A stretch of DNA of 64,000 bases from Latrodectus hesperus (GCA_037975125.1 CM075852.1:13314313-13378312); one strand, 5' to 3'. Numbered from the stretch's first letter, positions 38,099 to 50,688 are shown. Notes: generated from the sequence alone by a model not told the origin. Numbers and translations: made by a program.

Positions 38099-38142
38099 CG
38101 ACTCAATTACTTACAAAAATACTTTTGTAAGTAATTGAGTCG
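38099..38142. repeat. perfect 20-bp-arm palindrome, 4-bp loop
   Basis: CGACTCAATTACTTACAAAA is followed by ATAC and then its exact inverse. It is not T-tailed and not beside a gene, so a terminator role has no support. Confidence 0.95.
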
Positions 38143-38642
38143 AATGAAGAATTAAAAATTTGAGATATTTATACAGCTTCTCTTTGAAATCTTGTTCGAT
38201 GTGAGAGAAATAATTGCTGCAACTTAAATAGCAATGTTGAATTTAGAATTATCAATTTCTGATAAAATACTCCTAACTATATATGAATAAAAAGAGTTTG
38301 GAAAATAAACTTGCGATTATAAACATATTTTTTTCAATTACATTTCAAATTTAAAGTAATTGTAATCCTTTTATTATATATAATTATTTTTATTGACTAA
38401 AAATCGGAAAAATAAACGCAACTTAAGAAATTTTTATAAAATTAAAGTTTTATTTCATACTACTGATACTTTTTCTTTTTTGAAAAAAAAGCATTTAGGC
38501 CCCCACCTCTTCTTTTTGTAAAATCCACCAACTTTTGTAATTAATCGATTTAAATTAAAAAATAACAAAATTCCACAACTAGTTATGATGCGTAGATATT
38601 TGTACTTTATATAAAAATTTTTGATTTGAATTAAAAATCGAA

Positions 38643-38702
38643 AACAGAAATCAGCTATGCCCTTCATATTTTTATGTGAAGGGCATAGCTGATTTCTGTT
38701 TA
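38643..38702. repeat. perfect 25-bp-arm palindrome, 10-bp loop
   Basis: The arms begin AAACAGAAATCAGCTATGCC and continue to TTCA, and they are exactly inverse on either side of a 10-base loop. The perfect match in otherwise diverged sequence points to a recent origin by template switching or snap-back repair. Confidence 0.95.
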
Positions 38703-38962
38703 CTAAATCTTAAAAACTTACCAAGCTCTTTTAATTTGGGTTTGTTTTCCGAATAAATATAAAAATCATGAAGAACAATTTTACGATTTGAACCGCAAAT
38801 AATAAGTTTATAACGAATAATTAAAAATTTTTATAATGAATAAAAAAAAGTTTTCTGTCGTTTTCAGAAACTTCGTTTGTAAAGGAACATACCTTTGCCT
38901 TATTCATAGTTTTTTGTAGCTTTTTGTTTCCACTTAACGTTCTGCACAAAATTTTGTAATTA

Positions 38963-40547
38963 CACTCTGCCAAAAAAGTATTGGGGCACAATATAAGTTC
39001 ATGAAATTTTATCATAATATATAACTTAAATACACAAATATGAAACAAAAAAGACGTATATGACATTTTGTTAAATGCAGATCACAGTGACTGAAACAAA
39101 ACTCAAATATTAATGTAATTATTGTTATAATTTAAAGAAAAAAAAGTCAAGACAAAAAATGAGCTCAAAAAAGTATTGGGACACTGCCCAATAAATAAAA
39201 AAACAGCAAAAAATTGATAGTTAATATCTTGTTGGACCACCTTTGTACTTTATGACCTCTAACAATCGCGATTTGGTATGGATTTGAACAGTTTTGCATA
39301 AAACGACCCGTCGATTTAGGCCCACTCTTCAACCAGATGTTTTCTTAACTCCTGCTTGTTAGAAATGTGGTGTTCATTGAGTTTTTGCTGCAAATAATCC
39401 CATACATGTTTTATGGAATTAAGGTTTTAGTTACACCAGGACAAAGGTAAAGGGCCCATAACTTGCAAATGTGAGCAGAATGTTTTGGGTTGTTATCCTG
39501 GTACAAATTAAAATGGCTTGCTATTCCCAACTTTCTCGCACTTTGCTTTAAATTTCGCTTGAGACTGTCAAGATAGACATTTATTCATTATACTATCTAT
39601 GAAATCTAAGTTTTCAACACCAGAGCTTGCCATGCAGCCTCAGACTAATTGGTTGCGGCCTCCATACTTAACAGTAGGCAGCAAATGTTTGACATGCAAT
39701 TCCGTAATAGGTGTCCGCCAGACTTTTTGCTTCTTATCTGATCCGAAAATGCTATATTTGCTTTCGTCTACGAAAATTACATTTTCCCAAAATTCTGGTG
39801 GCTGTTTTACATGCATTTTAGCAAATGCCAGTCTATCCTGTCGGTTTGCTTTGGAAATGTAGGGCTTTCTTCGAGGTACTCTACCACGATACCTATGTTT
39901 TCTTAAAACATTTCTGACAGTTTCCAGAACATACTTTTACATCTCAGAGTCATTTTTACTGCGCTGGTTCTTGGATTAATGAGAACTTGTCTCACAATCC
40001 ACCTTTCTTCACGTTCAGTAAATATCATAAGATCTCTGCTTTTTTTTCAACACTATTTGTTTTCGTGAACCTGTGAATAATGTTAAAAACAGTAGACTTA
40101 CTCAGCTCCAAGATTTGTCCTGTAAAGCGAACTGATTTTCCATTTTCCCAATGGCTTATTACCAAATTTCGCACATCCATCGAAATCTCTTTGTTATTCC
40201 CCATTGCTCTACATGTATCCGATTTTATTGACATCTTATGTTAAAAAATATTGTCTAAAAAAAGTGGTAGCAAATTAAATTTTATTTTGTGTGACATATT
40301 TATTGTTTTACTAGCTCATTTCAAAAGTGTCCCAATACTTTTTTGATCCTTGTTTGCCTTTAAATTATATTCAAAAAGCTATATTAAATTATAAAGCGTA
40401 AATATTAGCAAAATTTTAATTATATAGTGTATACCAAATGTTAAAGCACCTCTTGATTACTTTTGCTTTTTTAATGTGATAAATATTTTTATAAATAGCT
40501 TTACATATTACGCATCCCAAGTGTTCCAGTACTTTTTTGACTGACTG
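38963..40547 (-). mobile_element. Tc1-like transposon, 1585 bp, doubled TIRs
   Basis: A TA dinucleotide flanks both ends (38961-38962 and 40548-40549). CAAAAAAGTATTGG-type repeats occur four times: outer left (38970), inner left (39166), inner right (40327-40346, inverted) and outer right (40527-40541, inverted). This is the IR/DR arrangement in which transposase binds two sites per end. The gene between them is on the minus strand and degenerate. Length and structure fit a complete but dead element. Confidence 0.9.
39225..40234 (-). pseudogene. degenerate Tc1 transposase
   Basis: The N-terminal helix-turn-helix is readable at 40025-40234 (MGNNKEISMDVRNLVISHWE, then ILELSKSTVFNIIHRF). It is followed by broken frames and a readable end, IKYKGGPTRY, at about 39230. 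Stops and shifts interrupt the catalytic domain, so it cannot produce active enzyme. Confidence 0.85.
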
Positions 40548-41047
40548 TATATATCTATTTTGCATGTATGTGCATTTAAACAATCTACAAATTTATTCAC
40601 TTGATTTCAAACATCTTTTGAAGGTTTGTTGATTAACGATTTTTTTCTTAAAACTTTTAAAGTTTAAGAAATCTACGATTTCGTTACATCGTAGTAAATA
40701 AAAATGAAACAAAGTAGATAATTAGTATTTTTTACATCATAATCTAGTTATTCATTGAAGCAATTTTTTCTATACAAAGCGAATATCGCTCTATTCGAAT
40801 CTACACTTATTGGTCTCTGCCTATCAGTTGCTAAATTTAGCTGGTTGGTGAAATGTATTGATGTATTAGCTTTTTATTGTTTTCTAAATGTGTGTGCATA
40901 TTTTTCCTTAAAATAAACAATTTAACAGATTTATGCAAATTTAAAAGTTAATAGAAGAAACAAAGTTATACATCTTATTTCACGTTAAAACATTTAACAA
41001 GTTAGGCCGTCCCCATTTTTGTACCGCCCACTCACGCTATATCATTG

Positions 41048-41094
41048 GCGCAGCATGTCCAATTTTGGACCTTGCGCCATAAAACCCAACCAAC
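41048..41094 (+). mobile_element. 47-bp retroposed tail with 15-bp TSD
   Basis: CACGCTATATCATTG (41033-41047) and CACGCTACATCATTG (41095-41109) flank 47 bp that differ from both sides. With the preceding G, the insert folds as a stem (GGCGCA...TGCGCC) with an inner GTCCAAttTTGGAC hairpin, followed by AAAACCCAACCAAC. This looks like the extreme 3' end of a LINE or SINE, inserted after very short reverse transcription. Confidence 0.6.
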
Positions 41095-41163
41095 CACGCT
41101 ACATCATTGTAACGAGAAGAATGTGCGGTTAGATATTTACGCATAATATCTTCGGACGTAAAT

Positions 41164-41421
41164 GTGGCAGCTGGTCGCACCAAAGCTAACGCTAGTGTGG
41201 CACGTCATACATTAAGCCCCGCCCAAGAGCAGGAAGCTCCAAGTAATGGAGCAAATACAACAAAATCTGAAATGGGTGAATTATTTGCCCTACTAAAAGA
41301 AATTAGGCAAGTTTTTGCCGGCATTAACATTCCAGAGGCCATAAGGCGAATTAAAAACTGCGAAAGCAGAGAAGATAAGATGTTCCTGATAATGGAAATG
41401 TTTCAGGACTGCACCAAATAA
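41164..41421 (+). pseudogene. LINE ORF1 (gag) C-terminal part
   Basis: An open frame without ATG ends at TAA, 6 bp before the ORF2 start. It encodes an Ala/Lys-rich stretch and then ELFALLKEIRQVFAGINIPE, like the helical C-terminus of jockey gag proteins. The RNA-binding knuckles that should precede it are absent, so ORF1 is truncated. Confidence 0.6.
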
Positions 41422-41427
41422 AAAATT

Positions 41428-44132
41428 ATGACTGCCACACAGCAGAGGCTTCTAATTTGCTCATGGAACTCTCGCGGGATTAGGCAGAGAACTGCAGAGC
41501 TCAGGGATTTTGTAAATGAGCACCAACCTGATATCCTACTCATACAAGAGTCCTTTCTCCACCCAGCAATAAATTTCAACCTAGCAGGGTTTACATGCTA
41601 TAGAAATGATAGACCTGGTAATGCCTCACTTAATGGAGGTGGGACAGCAATTTTCATCAAAAGTAGTCTCCCACACTACAGAAACAACACCCATAGACTA
41701 CACACTGTTGAAGCAACCTTGGTCACAGTGACCCTGCCAACCTTACCCCACATTACATTCAGCTCCACATATATTCGCCCAAACCCACAATACCAATATA
41801 TTAATATGGACCTAGAAACACTTCTTTCAATTAATTATGATATCGTAATCTGTGGAGATCTGAACGCCAAACACGCTGCATGGAATAACAGAAACTCAAA
41901 TAAAACTGGAAACATAATTAAAACTGTTGCTCAAAAGGCAGAAATAAACATCCATGCACCTAATACACCCACGCATTTTAGCGTTAATACCGCCACAACA
42001 ATAGACATAGCACTCATCAGAGGAATGAATTACAAAACTAATATTTATGCACTTCCAGAACTCAGTTCCGATCATAATCCAGTCATGATCGAGTTCAAAC
42101 TTAATTTTCCTCTGAGTACTACACCTAAATTACACAACACGGACTGAATTAAATACAATCAAATTTTAAAAAATAAACCATTTTACTATTACAATTCACA
42201 AACGGGAGATGAACTTGAAATTGAAGCGATTCGCTTGGAGACGGAGCTACTTGAGGCGCACCGCGAATCAGAGAAGCCAGTTTCCCCCAGTCCCACTCTC
42301 CCACTCCCCAGATATCTCCGAAATTTAAAAACCAAAAGAAATAAACTTAGAAAACAGCACCAAAATTCAAGGGTCCCCAACATAAAAAGAGAATACAATA
42401 AAGCAAATCAGGAATTCAGAGCCAAGATTAGCGAATACAACAGCACACAATGGAGAGAAAAATTACAATCTTTAACTACACACGACCGCTCCATCTGGAA
42501 GGCCGTCGGTATGTTTAAAAAAAGAGCGCAACATTATCCGCCCATTCAAGGCCCAAATAACATTGCATATACAGATCAAGAAAAAACTGAGGCAATTGCC
42601 GACGTTTTTCAAAAACAATTCATTACTCATGATCTACACGACACAGGCACTGAAAAGCAAGTCGCTCAAACCATAATCAGATTTCTCTCCAGGACACACA
42701 CACAAGTTATTGAAAGCACCACTCCCTCAGAGGTCATGGCAATAATCAAGAAAATGAAAGATCAAAAATCGCCAGGCATGGATGGCATCACTAATAAAAT
42801 GATAAAAAAAAAAGCCCCCATAAAAACCCTATTCAAAATTACCATGCTAATTAACCAAATTCTTAAACTCACTTATTTCCCCAAGATATGGAAAACCGCA
42901 TCGGTAGTCCCCATTCCAAAGACTAAGACAGGTGCTCACCTGCCGTCTAATTATAGACCAATTAGTCTGCTGCCTTCCCTTAGCAAAATTGCTGAAGGTA
43001 TTATATTGAATAGACTTGACAAATTTCTTAATGCAAAAAATATACTGATTCCTGAACAACATGGTTTCAGATTGCATCATTCAACTACTCATCAGTTAAT
43101 GAGAGTAGCTGAAACTATTACTAGCGGTTTTCAAACCAGAAAAAGCACTGGTGCAGTATCCCTTGACATTGCCAAGGCCTTTGATAGAGTTTGGATTGGC
43201 GGACTTGTGTTTAAACTCATACAAATTGGTCTCCCGGACCCACTCATTAGACTCATGATCTCTTATCTTTTGGGACGAAAGTTCCACGTTCGCATAGGCA
43301 CCACCCACTCCACAACTAGACCCATCTTAGCGGGAGTACCGCAGGGGTCAAAACTAGGACCAAGACTCTTCTTAATCTATGTGAACGATATACCAAAACA
43401 CCCAAAAACATCACTACATCTTTTTGCAGATGACACCATGATCCTTACTCAACAGAGAAAAATGTCTACCATCTCAAAAAATTTAAACACACACCTACAG
43501 CGTCTTGAGCTCTGGTTCAGAAAATGGAAAATCTTAGTAAATGAAAACAAAAGTGCAGCAATAATGTTTACAAAAAAAATGCAATATCTGTTGACAGAGT
43601 TAAAATAAATGATAAAACCATCCCATGGTCATCTACGTGTAAATACTTAGGTGTAACACTGGACAAAAAAATGACTTGGAACCCGCATCTAAACTATATT
43701 ATAGAAAAATTCAAAAGAAGAGCAGCTTCACTATATCCACTTCTAAATTGGAACTCAAACCTTTCCACAGAAAATAAAGTGCTCATTTACAAAGCATATC
43801 TCAGACCACTGTTGTCCTACGCCTGTCCTGTCTGGGGTTACACCCATGATTCAAAAATTAAAAAACTAGAAACCCTCCAAAACAAAACCATTCGGCTTGC
43901 TGTTAAAGCACCATGGTATTATAGAAATGAAAAAATTAGAAAAGAAATCAAGCTACCCCTTATTCGAACCTACTTTGCAAATATAATGTTTAACATGTAT
44001 AAAAACCTTGAAAAAACAAAAAATCATTCAATAATTAATATTCCGTCCTATAACGACCTCAGTACAAGTAATCGACAACGCCCCAGAGCATTATTACAAT
44101 ATTCACAAAAGTTTCCTCACCAACCGCCATAG
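41428..44132 (+). pseudogene. LINE ORF2: endonuclease and reverse transcriptase
   Basis: The ORF2 polyprotein nicks target DNA and reverse-transcribes the element RNA. An apurinic-like endonuclease spans about residues 5-230, with CSWNSRGI, IQES, GDLNAKHAAWN and SSDHNPV. The reverse transcriptase follows, with SPGMDGITNKMIK, NYRPISLLPSLSKIAEGI, LDIAKAFDRVW, GVPQGSKLGP and the catalytic FADD box near 43420-43435. A conserved thumb and Cys/Trp-rich tail end at 44132. Length (about 900 codons) is normal for jockey. Two lesions are seen. An in-frame TGA at 42145-42147 sits after HNTD, where a Trp codon is expected. A one-base loss in an A8 run at 43572-43579 moves the rest into another frame. Confidence 0.93.
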
Positions 44133-44540
44133 CAAACATGCATGAGCAAATAAACTAACTACTATACTCGGAAAAAAAATGTAAAATAAAATTGTGTTTC
44201 TTGTATATATCTAACCAAGAGAAATAAAATAAAACCAAGAAAAAAGTGTGAAAAAAAATGTGTTAGAAAAAAAATGCAAAAAAAATAAGCAATTTCTGTA
44301 TATATCTATGCTTATAAAAAAAATAAAATAAGGAAAAAATGTGGAAAAAAAATATTGTATATATATCTTAGTGTTCTTGTAAATATTATCTTCTCTATCT
44401 GTATATAGCAATGCATCTATGTTAACACTTCCTTTTAACCAGCTCATGCATGTATAAATAAACTTAATAGTAAATTTTATACTCATTTATATATATATTT
44501 CTACAAAAAAAATGTATTAATAATAATAATAATAAATTAA

Positions 44541-47400
44541 TAAATAAATTAAATAATTATAGCAACTTTAACTTAAATTTTAAGTCTAAATCTTAAGTTT
44601 AAAATTTCTCTAAGCCCCGCCCCTTAAATGCACAGCATACTATAAGCCAATCAGTATCAGCCATAGTCCTCTGCTCACATCTAGCTACTACAGAGGGTTG
44701 AGGATCGTCGATCCAGGGACCTCTACAACCAGCCAGCCGGCAACCACTCCATAATATCTTCGAATCCTAGTGGCAGAAATTATTTGCTTAGTACTTTCTA
44801 GACAGAAATTTAAAATAAACACGAGTTACGATTTATCTTTTGAAATGTACACAGTAATCCATGATGTTCGTTTATAAACGATTAATAATCGATTAAGCAT
44901 TCTAAAATGAAGGGGAAAAGAAATTAGAATTGCGCCTAAGTATAAACTTGTGTTTAAAAAAACACTTCTATTTATGCACTCAATTTTCTCTCATAAGGTC
45001 TGCTTCAACGTGTAGAAAACATCTATACAACCGCCATGTTTTCTGTTCTCAATTGCCTTCTCGAAGTGAAAATATCTAGTTGTAAGCATGAAAATATTAT
45101 GTGAAATAAAAACAGTCCGTACATTTAGCAATTTATCCATCCAAAATGTTTTTTTCCTAACTTGTAACTATTATTTTATAAAATTTAAGACGTTGCTTAT
45201 TAAAACACTTCATATATATGATTAAGTATTAAATAATTTATTATTTGTTATGTCTAATGTTGAAAAAAATATGCTAAAAAGAAATTTGTTGAGCAGCATT
45301 CGTAATGTAGTTTCGTTTGTTGAATCTATGGTACAAGCACACACTTTTCACGGGAAGTGATCTTTATTATAATGGCATATCTAGGTTACATCATTCAATA
45401 TTTTTTGGCGATTATTGGCGATAAAAATATCTGAACTGATACTCGTCTGCAAAGAATATATTATTTTGTACTAAAGACTTCAAGTTAACTAACGTGCTGA
45501 TTTCATAATAACGTCATTGCTGCTTAATGATAAATTTTCTTTTCGGATAGATTAATTTTTATGTAAATATTTATATTCAAGAATTTTTTTTTTCAATGAT
45601 TGAGACTAAAAGCTTTAGATCTCCATGTATTTCATATAAATTTGCTTTTTAAGTTTTACTTGAGCATAAGTAAAAAGAAATTAGTTTCGGAATTTTTTCG
45701 GTGAAAAAATTCTTTTATTGGGTAAGTTAGGTTTTTTATTCAATTCCTTCATTTTTCATGCGTTGAAAAATAAACATTTTAAACTTTTGACTCTGTTAAA
45801 ATTAAAACTTACATGAAGATCTTAAAATTTAGTTTTAGAAATCGGACTTTTACTATTAGTGAAAAGATTTTCTTTAATAACTTAAAGAATGATTATTCTC
45901 TTATTTTTCTGTGAAACTTTGAGATTCTAATTTTATTAATTTCAAATGATGTTTGTATTTATATCATTTTTAATGCTAAAAAATATATCGGAATTATTAC
46001 ACATGTGTGGTTAAAAATAATTCATGTGATAAAATTTTTCATGTCATTTTTTCATGACCTTTATTATTATTTAAAAGCAACATATCTGCGTTGGATAAAT
46101 AAAATGCGTTAATATTTTGAAAACAAAGCAGTCTCATTGGAACAGGATTAAAAAAGTATAGAGCTAAAAAAAAATTTTTTTTTTCATTATTCAGTTTTAG
46201 TGAATTAAACTTATAACATCAAAATTTGCTTTTAAATTGTTGACCCTATTTATAAAACAAAAAAAAAAAACGCGAAATACGAAAATTATTAATATCTGTT
46301 TATTTTATTTTTAATTTATTTTTTGTATTTTATTTATTATTATTATTATACAATTGGCGTCAACAAGTTCCTTTATTTTTCTATATTTTGCTCTTTTCCC
46401 TTTCTCCTAAAATTTTCTAATTTTTTAAATCCCATCTTATGAAAATTTTCTTTGGATTGACAACGATCAGTATTTGCTGAAGAATTTCTTGTTCTTCCAT
46501 TTAACAAGTCACTCAAATATTTCACTGTTTTCAAAATTTATCAACCTGTCTTTTAATTTTCATGAAATGTAAGAAAATTTCGTGATATTAATGTCACGTT
46601 TTATTGGAATAAAGAGTGTACTTCATAAAAACATTAGAACAAAAGCAAAAAAATTTAAACTTTATTTTCGCTCTGATTTCCGTATTAGTTCTGGAAAATT
46701 TCAGATACATATGAAACCTTAAAAGTTTCAATCTTCTCACGATTTAAAATTATATTTTGATTAACAAGGCATAAACAATATTTACTGATTATAAATTCGG
46801 AGTTTCTTTAATGATAGAATTAATTATTCACTAATATTAAAATTAGAAAAAAATGTATAATTCTTTCATGTTAATTTGAACTTAAATTTTTCATCAGTTT
46901 CAAGTTTATCTGAGATTGATTTACACTTTTCCCGTTTATAATTTAGATAGTTTTCTACATATGGTTGATGTGAATTTTTTCTTTCAAAAATCCCTATCAT
47001 TTTCTTTTCTATTTTTTTTATTTTAGGTATTCTTTCCTCCAATTCTCAAGGCATCTGTGCATTTTCTTCTCTTAATAGCTTGAACTTAGCCAGTTCAAAA
47101 AAATGGGTTATTTTTTTGAATGATGGAGCTATAAAATTGGGGAGAGTAAACTATCAAAAGCATTGCATTTTTCGCGTTTATTTTTTACAGTATCATTACA
47201 GGATTACTTACTCCTTCGGATTTCTTTCTCTACAACTGGACCGAATTTTGTATTTTGTTATAGTTATTGGTTGTACCATTTCTCTATTACTTTTGTCATT
47301 CTTGCCATAGAATTCATTATTTAGGAATTGCCCATTAAAAAGTAGTTTCATAGCAAATAATATCTAATATGAATAAAAAAAGCAATTAGTTATTCTTGGC
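44541..47400. other. intergenic, GC-richer block then AT-rich
   Basis: From about 44610 to 44765 there is a GC-richer non-coding stretch (gccccgcccc..., ccagccagccggcaacc) directly after the LINE tail; it may be a fragment of another repeat. The remainder to 47400 is AT-rich with no gene. The ORF at 47080-47310 is hydrophobic but has no recognisable family and no splice context. Confidence 0.4.
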
Positions 47401-47455
47401 ATCGATTCACACCTTAAGCATGGATATTTGCTGTAGTCCGTAATCCACTTTTAAC
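47401..47455 (+). mobile_element. SINE (family A), left part of split copy
   Basis: The sequence from the B-box region (GATTCACACCTTAAGCATGG) to AATCCACTTTTAA aligns with the family A consensus and stops exactly at TTAA, where the 3.2-kb element begins. The remainder of the SINE resumes at 50689. Confidence 0.75.
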
Positions 47456-47930
47456 CCCTTAACCGTCTGGGGTTCAGTGAAGAAAGTGCTTCATTTTTGC
47501 TTCGCGGTGGCAACATAGTTTTGGCTTTCACTGCAATGCTAGTTTTTCCCCCTTTAGAACTTGTCAAGAATACAAAAGCCTCTAACTCTTGATGAGGCGC
47601 ATTTCCGTTTTACCCTGGACCACCTCACAATAATCACATTCTAATCACTTGTAGTGGGGAAAGACCATCAATCGTTGTCAGCTGAAGAAACCCACGTGTG
47701 CTAGTAGTTTTCTTGAAGAAATTTTCAAGCAGAACATTCTCAAAGTCCCTATTATAATTTTTTTAATTACAATAAATATAAATTTTATTTTATTATTTTG
47801 AATATTATTATCAATAAATTTAATTTACTTAAGAATTTTAAGTATAAAAACTGCGTAGAAGTAAAAAGACATATAGATGATGGCTAACTCAATGAATATC
47901 TTATTATCATAATTTTAAAATGACATTTTG

Positions 47931-47931
<1 letters not shown>

Positions 47932-48017
<86 letters not shown>
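47932..48017. repeat. (TA)n microsatellite
   Basis: An 86-bp pure TA run inside the piggyBac-like element. Confidence 0.97.
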
Positions 48018-48021
<4 letters not shown>

Positions 48022-48117
48022 CATCAAATAATTTTCAAAATTATTGAAAGAAACAGCTCTGTTGCTTTATACACAAATTGAAGAATTTCGACAAAATTTT
48101 TAAATTTTAATAGCTTA

Positions 48118-48300
48118 AAAAATAAAAAGCTACATTAATTGCTTAACAATAGAATTCAGAGTATATTGTAAACTATTCATTTCAGTTGAAATTTTGTAAT
48201 TTTTTTATTTGAATGTAAATTTTACATTCAAAATTTTTTTAAATATACTTTGAAGTCTATTGTTAGGCAATTAATTTAGCTTTTAATTTTTTTACGTATT
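48118..48300. repeat. fold-back inverted repeat
   Basis: AAAAGCTACATTAATTGC, continuing to the AGTATATT region on the left, is mirrored on the right with a few mismatches. The arms are about 50 bp, and the centre is itself a palindrome (GAATGTAAATTTTACATTC). There is no ORF. It is a MITE-like or fold-back insertion nested in the piggyBac-like element. Confidence 0.6.
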
Positions 48301-50255
48301 AAAATACATATTAAATTCTTTGTACAGAAAGATTTCTGATCTAACTATGCAAGAAATATCTCTCGATATAAGATTCATGTTGTGATTAGGTATCTTTTAT
48401 ATTCCTTAAATTGTTTTGCACAAATAATAAAATGTTGTATATCAAGCTGAAAAATTTTAGAAGGAGAATAAAAGCAAGGAAATCTTTATGCTATTATTTC
48501 AATAGTATGAAAAAATTATGAAAAATGTTAAATAAAATTAGTGAAAAAATATTTAAAAATGTGACGGTAAACATTACAATAAATGCAAAATACATTTACA
48601 TTTAACAATATATATGAGTTCCATTTATTTCTATTATTTTTTGAATTGCATGATATAAGGAGAAATTATTATTTCTATTATTTCGAAAGTAAAACCTGAG
48701 TAGATATTTGATTTTCAAAATTTTATTTTATTTAACGTTGCTATAGTAGGCTTCAATTTTCTCAAAACATGAAACCAATTTGAGAAACATTTATGAGAAA
48801 GATGTTTATAATATGTGTTTATTGATATAATGTGGATATAAAATGTAAAAAAGGATAATTATTTTTAAATAATTATCCTTTTGATTGCTTTTAGAAATAA
48901 TTTTATAATTGTTGCTTAAAATTTTCAAAGCACCAAATCAATTTTTTGTATATGACTATCTACCTTTTTCATATTCCTTCCAGTACCATAAATTTCTATA
49001 ATACCTTATACACTTTCTAAGCTTATATATTTTAAAAAAATTTCAATAGCATATAATTTGTCATGATTTTTTAGATTAAGAATTAATAAATATTATTTTT
49101 TGTGGTACATTTTTGAATTTTGCTTTGAATAATTTTAATTGCCTAAATTACATATTATCTAAATTTGAAAAATCATTTTTATATTCTAAAATATGGAGTC
49201 TAAATAATTTTATATTTTGATTGATAGTTTGAAAATTATTCTTATATTCACAGAAGAAAACTGTTAGCCTAAGTGGTGAAAATTCTGTAAATTTTAGAAA
49301 ATTAATATTATTTTAAGACCGTATTTTTTAAATCTGAATACTTGATTCCAAACAAAGCTTATCAACGCGATGTTACGAAATAGAATTAAAAATTTCATGA
49401 TGTTAAGATTTATGCTTTGAGTGAGTTTTATATCCCTCGATTTATTTTCATATTTTTACATGTTTTTATAAATAAATATAATAAGTAATAAACCTTCAAA
49501 GCATAATTATAACATTTATTTGCAAATATTTTCATGTCACATGTATAAAATAAAATATTTGGAAGTGTCTTCAGTAAGGGTATGCATCATACTAACATTT
49601 AAGCATAATTTACATTTTATTATAAATGTATATGTATCTAATGAAATAATGCCATAAATATTAGTTTTCTATGGAAATAATTATATTATTAAAAATTTAA
49701 ATACAGTTAAGCGTTAAAATTTAATTTAATATTTTAAAATTTAAAGTTTTATATTTTAAAATCAAGTGTGAGAGAATTTAGTTCGTTTTATAATATTATT
49801 TTTTTTTTTTTACATTCAACAAAAAATGATTTAAGCTTTAATATTTTATTTATATAAACACATACTTTGTATAACTAAGATTTCCGACTTTTTGTTAATC
49901 ATTAATAAAAATATATAAGCATTTAAAATGATAACTCTAGAAACAAATTATTTAATTTATAAATTAAAATTAGGTTCACTGGGAAATTAGTTAAAATCTG
50001 AGAGATTACAAGGATTAAATACGTACAAAAATCATTACAAAATTGCTTAAAATACTAAATTCATTCAAATGTTTAAAAAAATAATATTCAATTTATTACT
50101 TATTTTATCCATTCTAATTTTAAGAAAATTTTTTAACTTTTTAAAATTTCATATTTTTGGATATTTAAATTATATAGATTCCTCATTATTTTAACCTTGT
50201 CACTAAGTCACATATTAATATAATCTCATTATGTCCAGTTTCCAATTAAATTATA

Positions 50256-50260
<5 letters not shown>

Positions 50261-50304
<44 letters not shown>
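50261..50304. repeat. (TA)n microsatellite
   Basis: A 44-bp TA run near the right end of the piggyBac-like element. Confidence 0.95.
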
Positions 50305-50308
<4 letters not shown>

Positions 50309-50688
50309 GTGTGTATTATACAAAGAAACTAAATAATGTTATTTAAAAACTTGATAAAAAATGTAATGAAAATTAGTATTATATGTACTTTTTATCTATC
50401 GCAATAATTAAAGAATCTTCAACTATGAAAATTTAAATGTGAATAAATATAGAAAAGTAAAACTGTTGCTTTCTTGAAATACTTTCGATTCCCGCTCACA
50501 TTAGTTAAATCAACCATGACCGTTCAGTAAGTAAGTTCCCAAGCCACGATTTCACGGCAATCCATCAATTCGGGGGTTGAATTTAAAGCACTGCTGTGAA
50601 GCCCGTTGCCCCTACCAAGGTGCTCGGGATAGCCGGAAAACGCACAGAAATGTTTGCCCGAGTGTACTCGGGATAGCCGGTTAAGGGG

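Larger units (their letters stand above)
41000..44540 (+). mobile_element. jockey-like non-LTR retrotransposon (LINE)
   Basis: This LINE has a GC-richer 5' segment, the end of ORF1 (gag), and ORF2 with endonuclease and reverse transcriptase. An A-rich 3' region contains repeated near-copies of a (C)TTGTATATATCT phrase, and it ends in a TAA repeat tail at about 44519-44540. Base composition and codon use are clearly unlike the host DNA. Only two lesions break ORF2, so the copy is young. The 5' end is ill-defined and ORF1 lacks its start, which suggests 5' truncation. Confidence 0.9.
47456..50688. mobile_element. TTAA-flanked piggyBac-like element, 3.2 kb
   Basis: The terminal inverted repeat CCCCTTAACCG...CGGTTAAGGGG has TTAA directly outside each end (47452-47455 and 50689-50692). 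The flanks are the two halves of one SINE, which proves insertion at a TTAA. TTAA duplication with C-rich ends is the signature of piggyBac. About 300 bp at the left end and 220 bp at the right are GC-richer; the right end carries CTCGGGATAGCCGG twice (50623 and 50667). The interior is AT-rich with (TA)n tracts and no visible transposase, so the element is non-autonomous or decayed. Confidence 0.85.

Noticed and set aside
38643..38702. Intrinsic terminator or microRNA precursor
   Set aside because: This is eukaryotic intergenic transposon DNA. The stem is a perfect 25-bp palindrome with no flanking structure or gene nearby.
44610..44765. GC-richer block after the LINE as a promoter or second LINE 5' end
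   Set aside because: A short phrase (cataatatcttcg) is shared with the LINE 5' region, but the flanking bases do not align, so the match is too short to interpret.
47080..47310. Hydrophobic 76-codon ORF
   Set aside because: Its composition is that of AT-rich random sequence, with no splice sites or recognised family.
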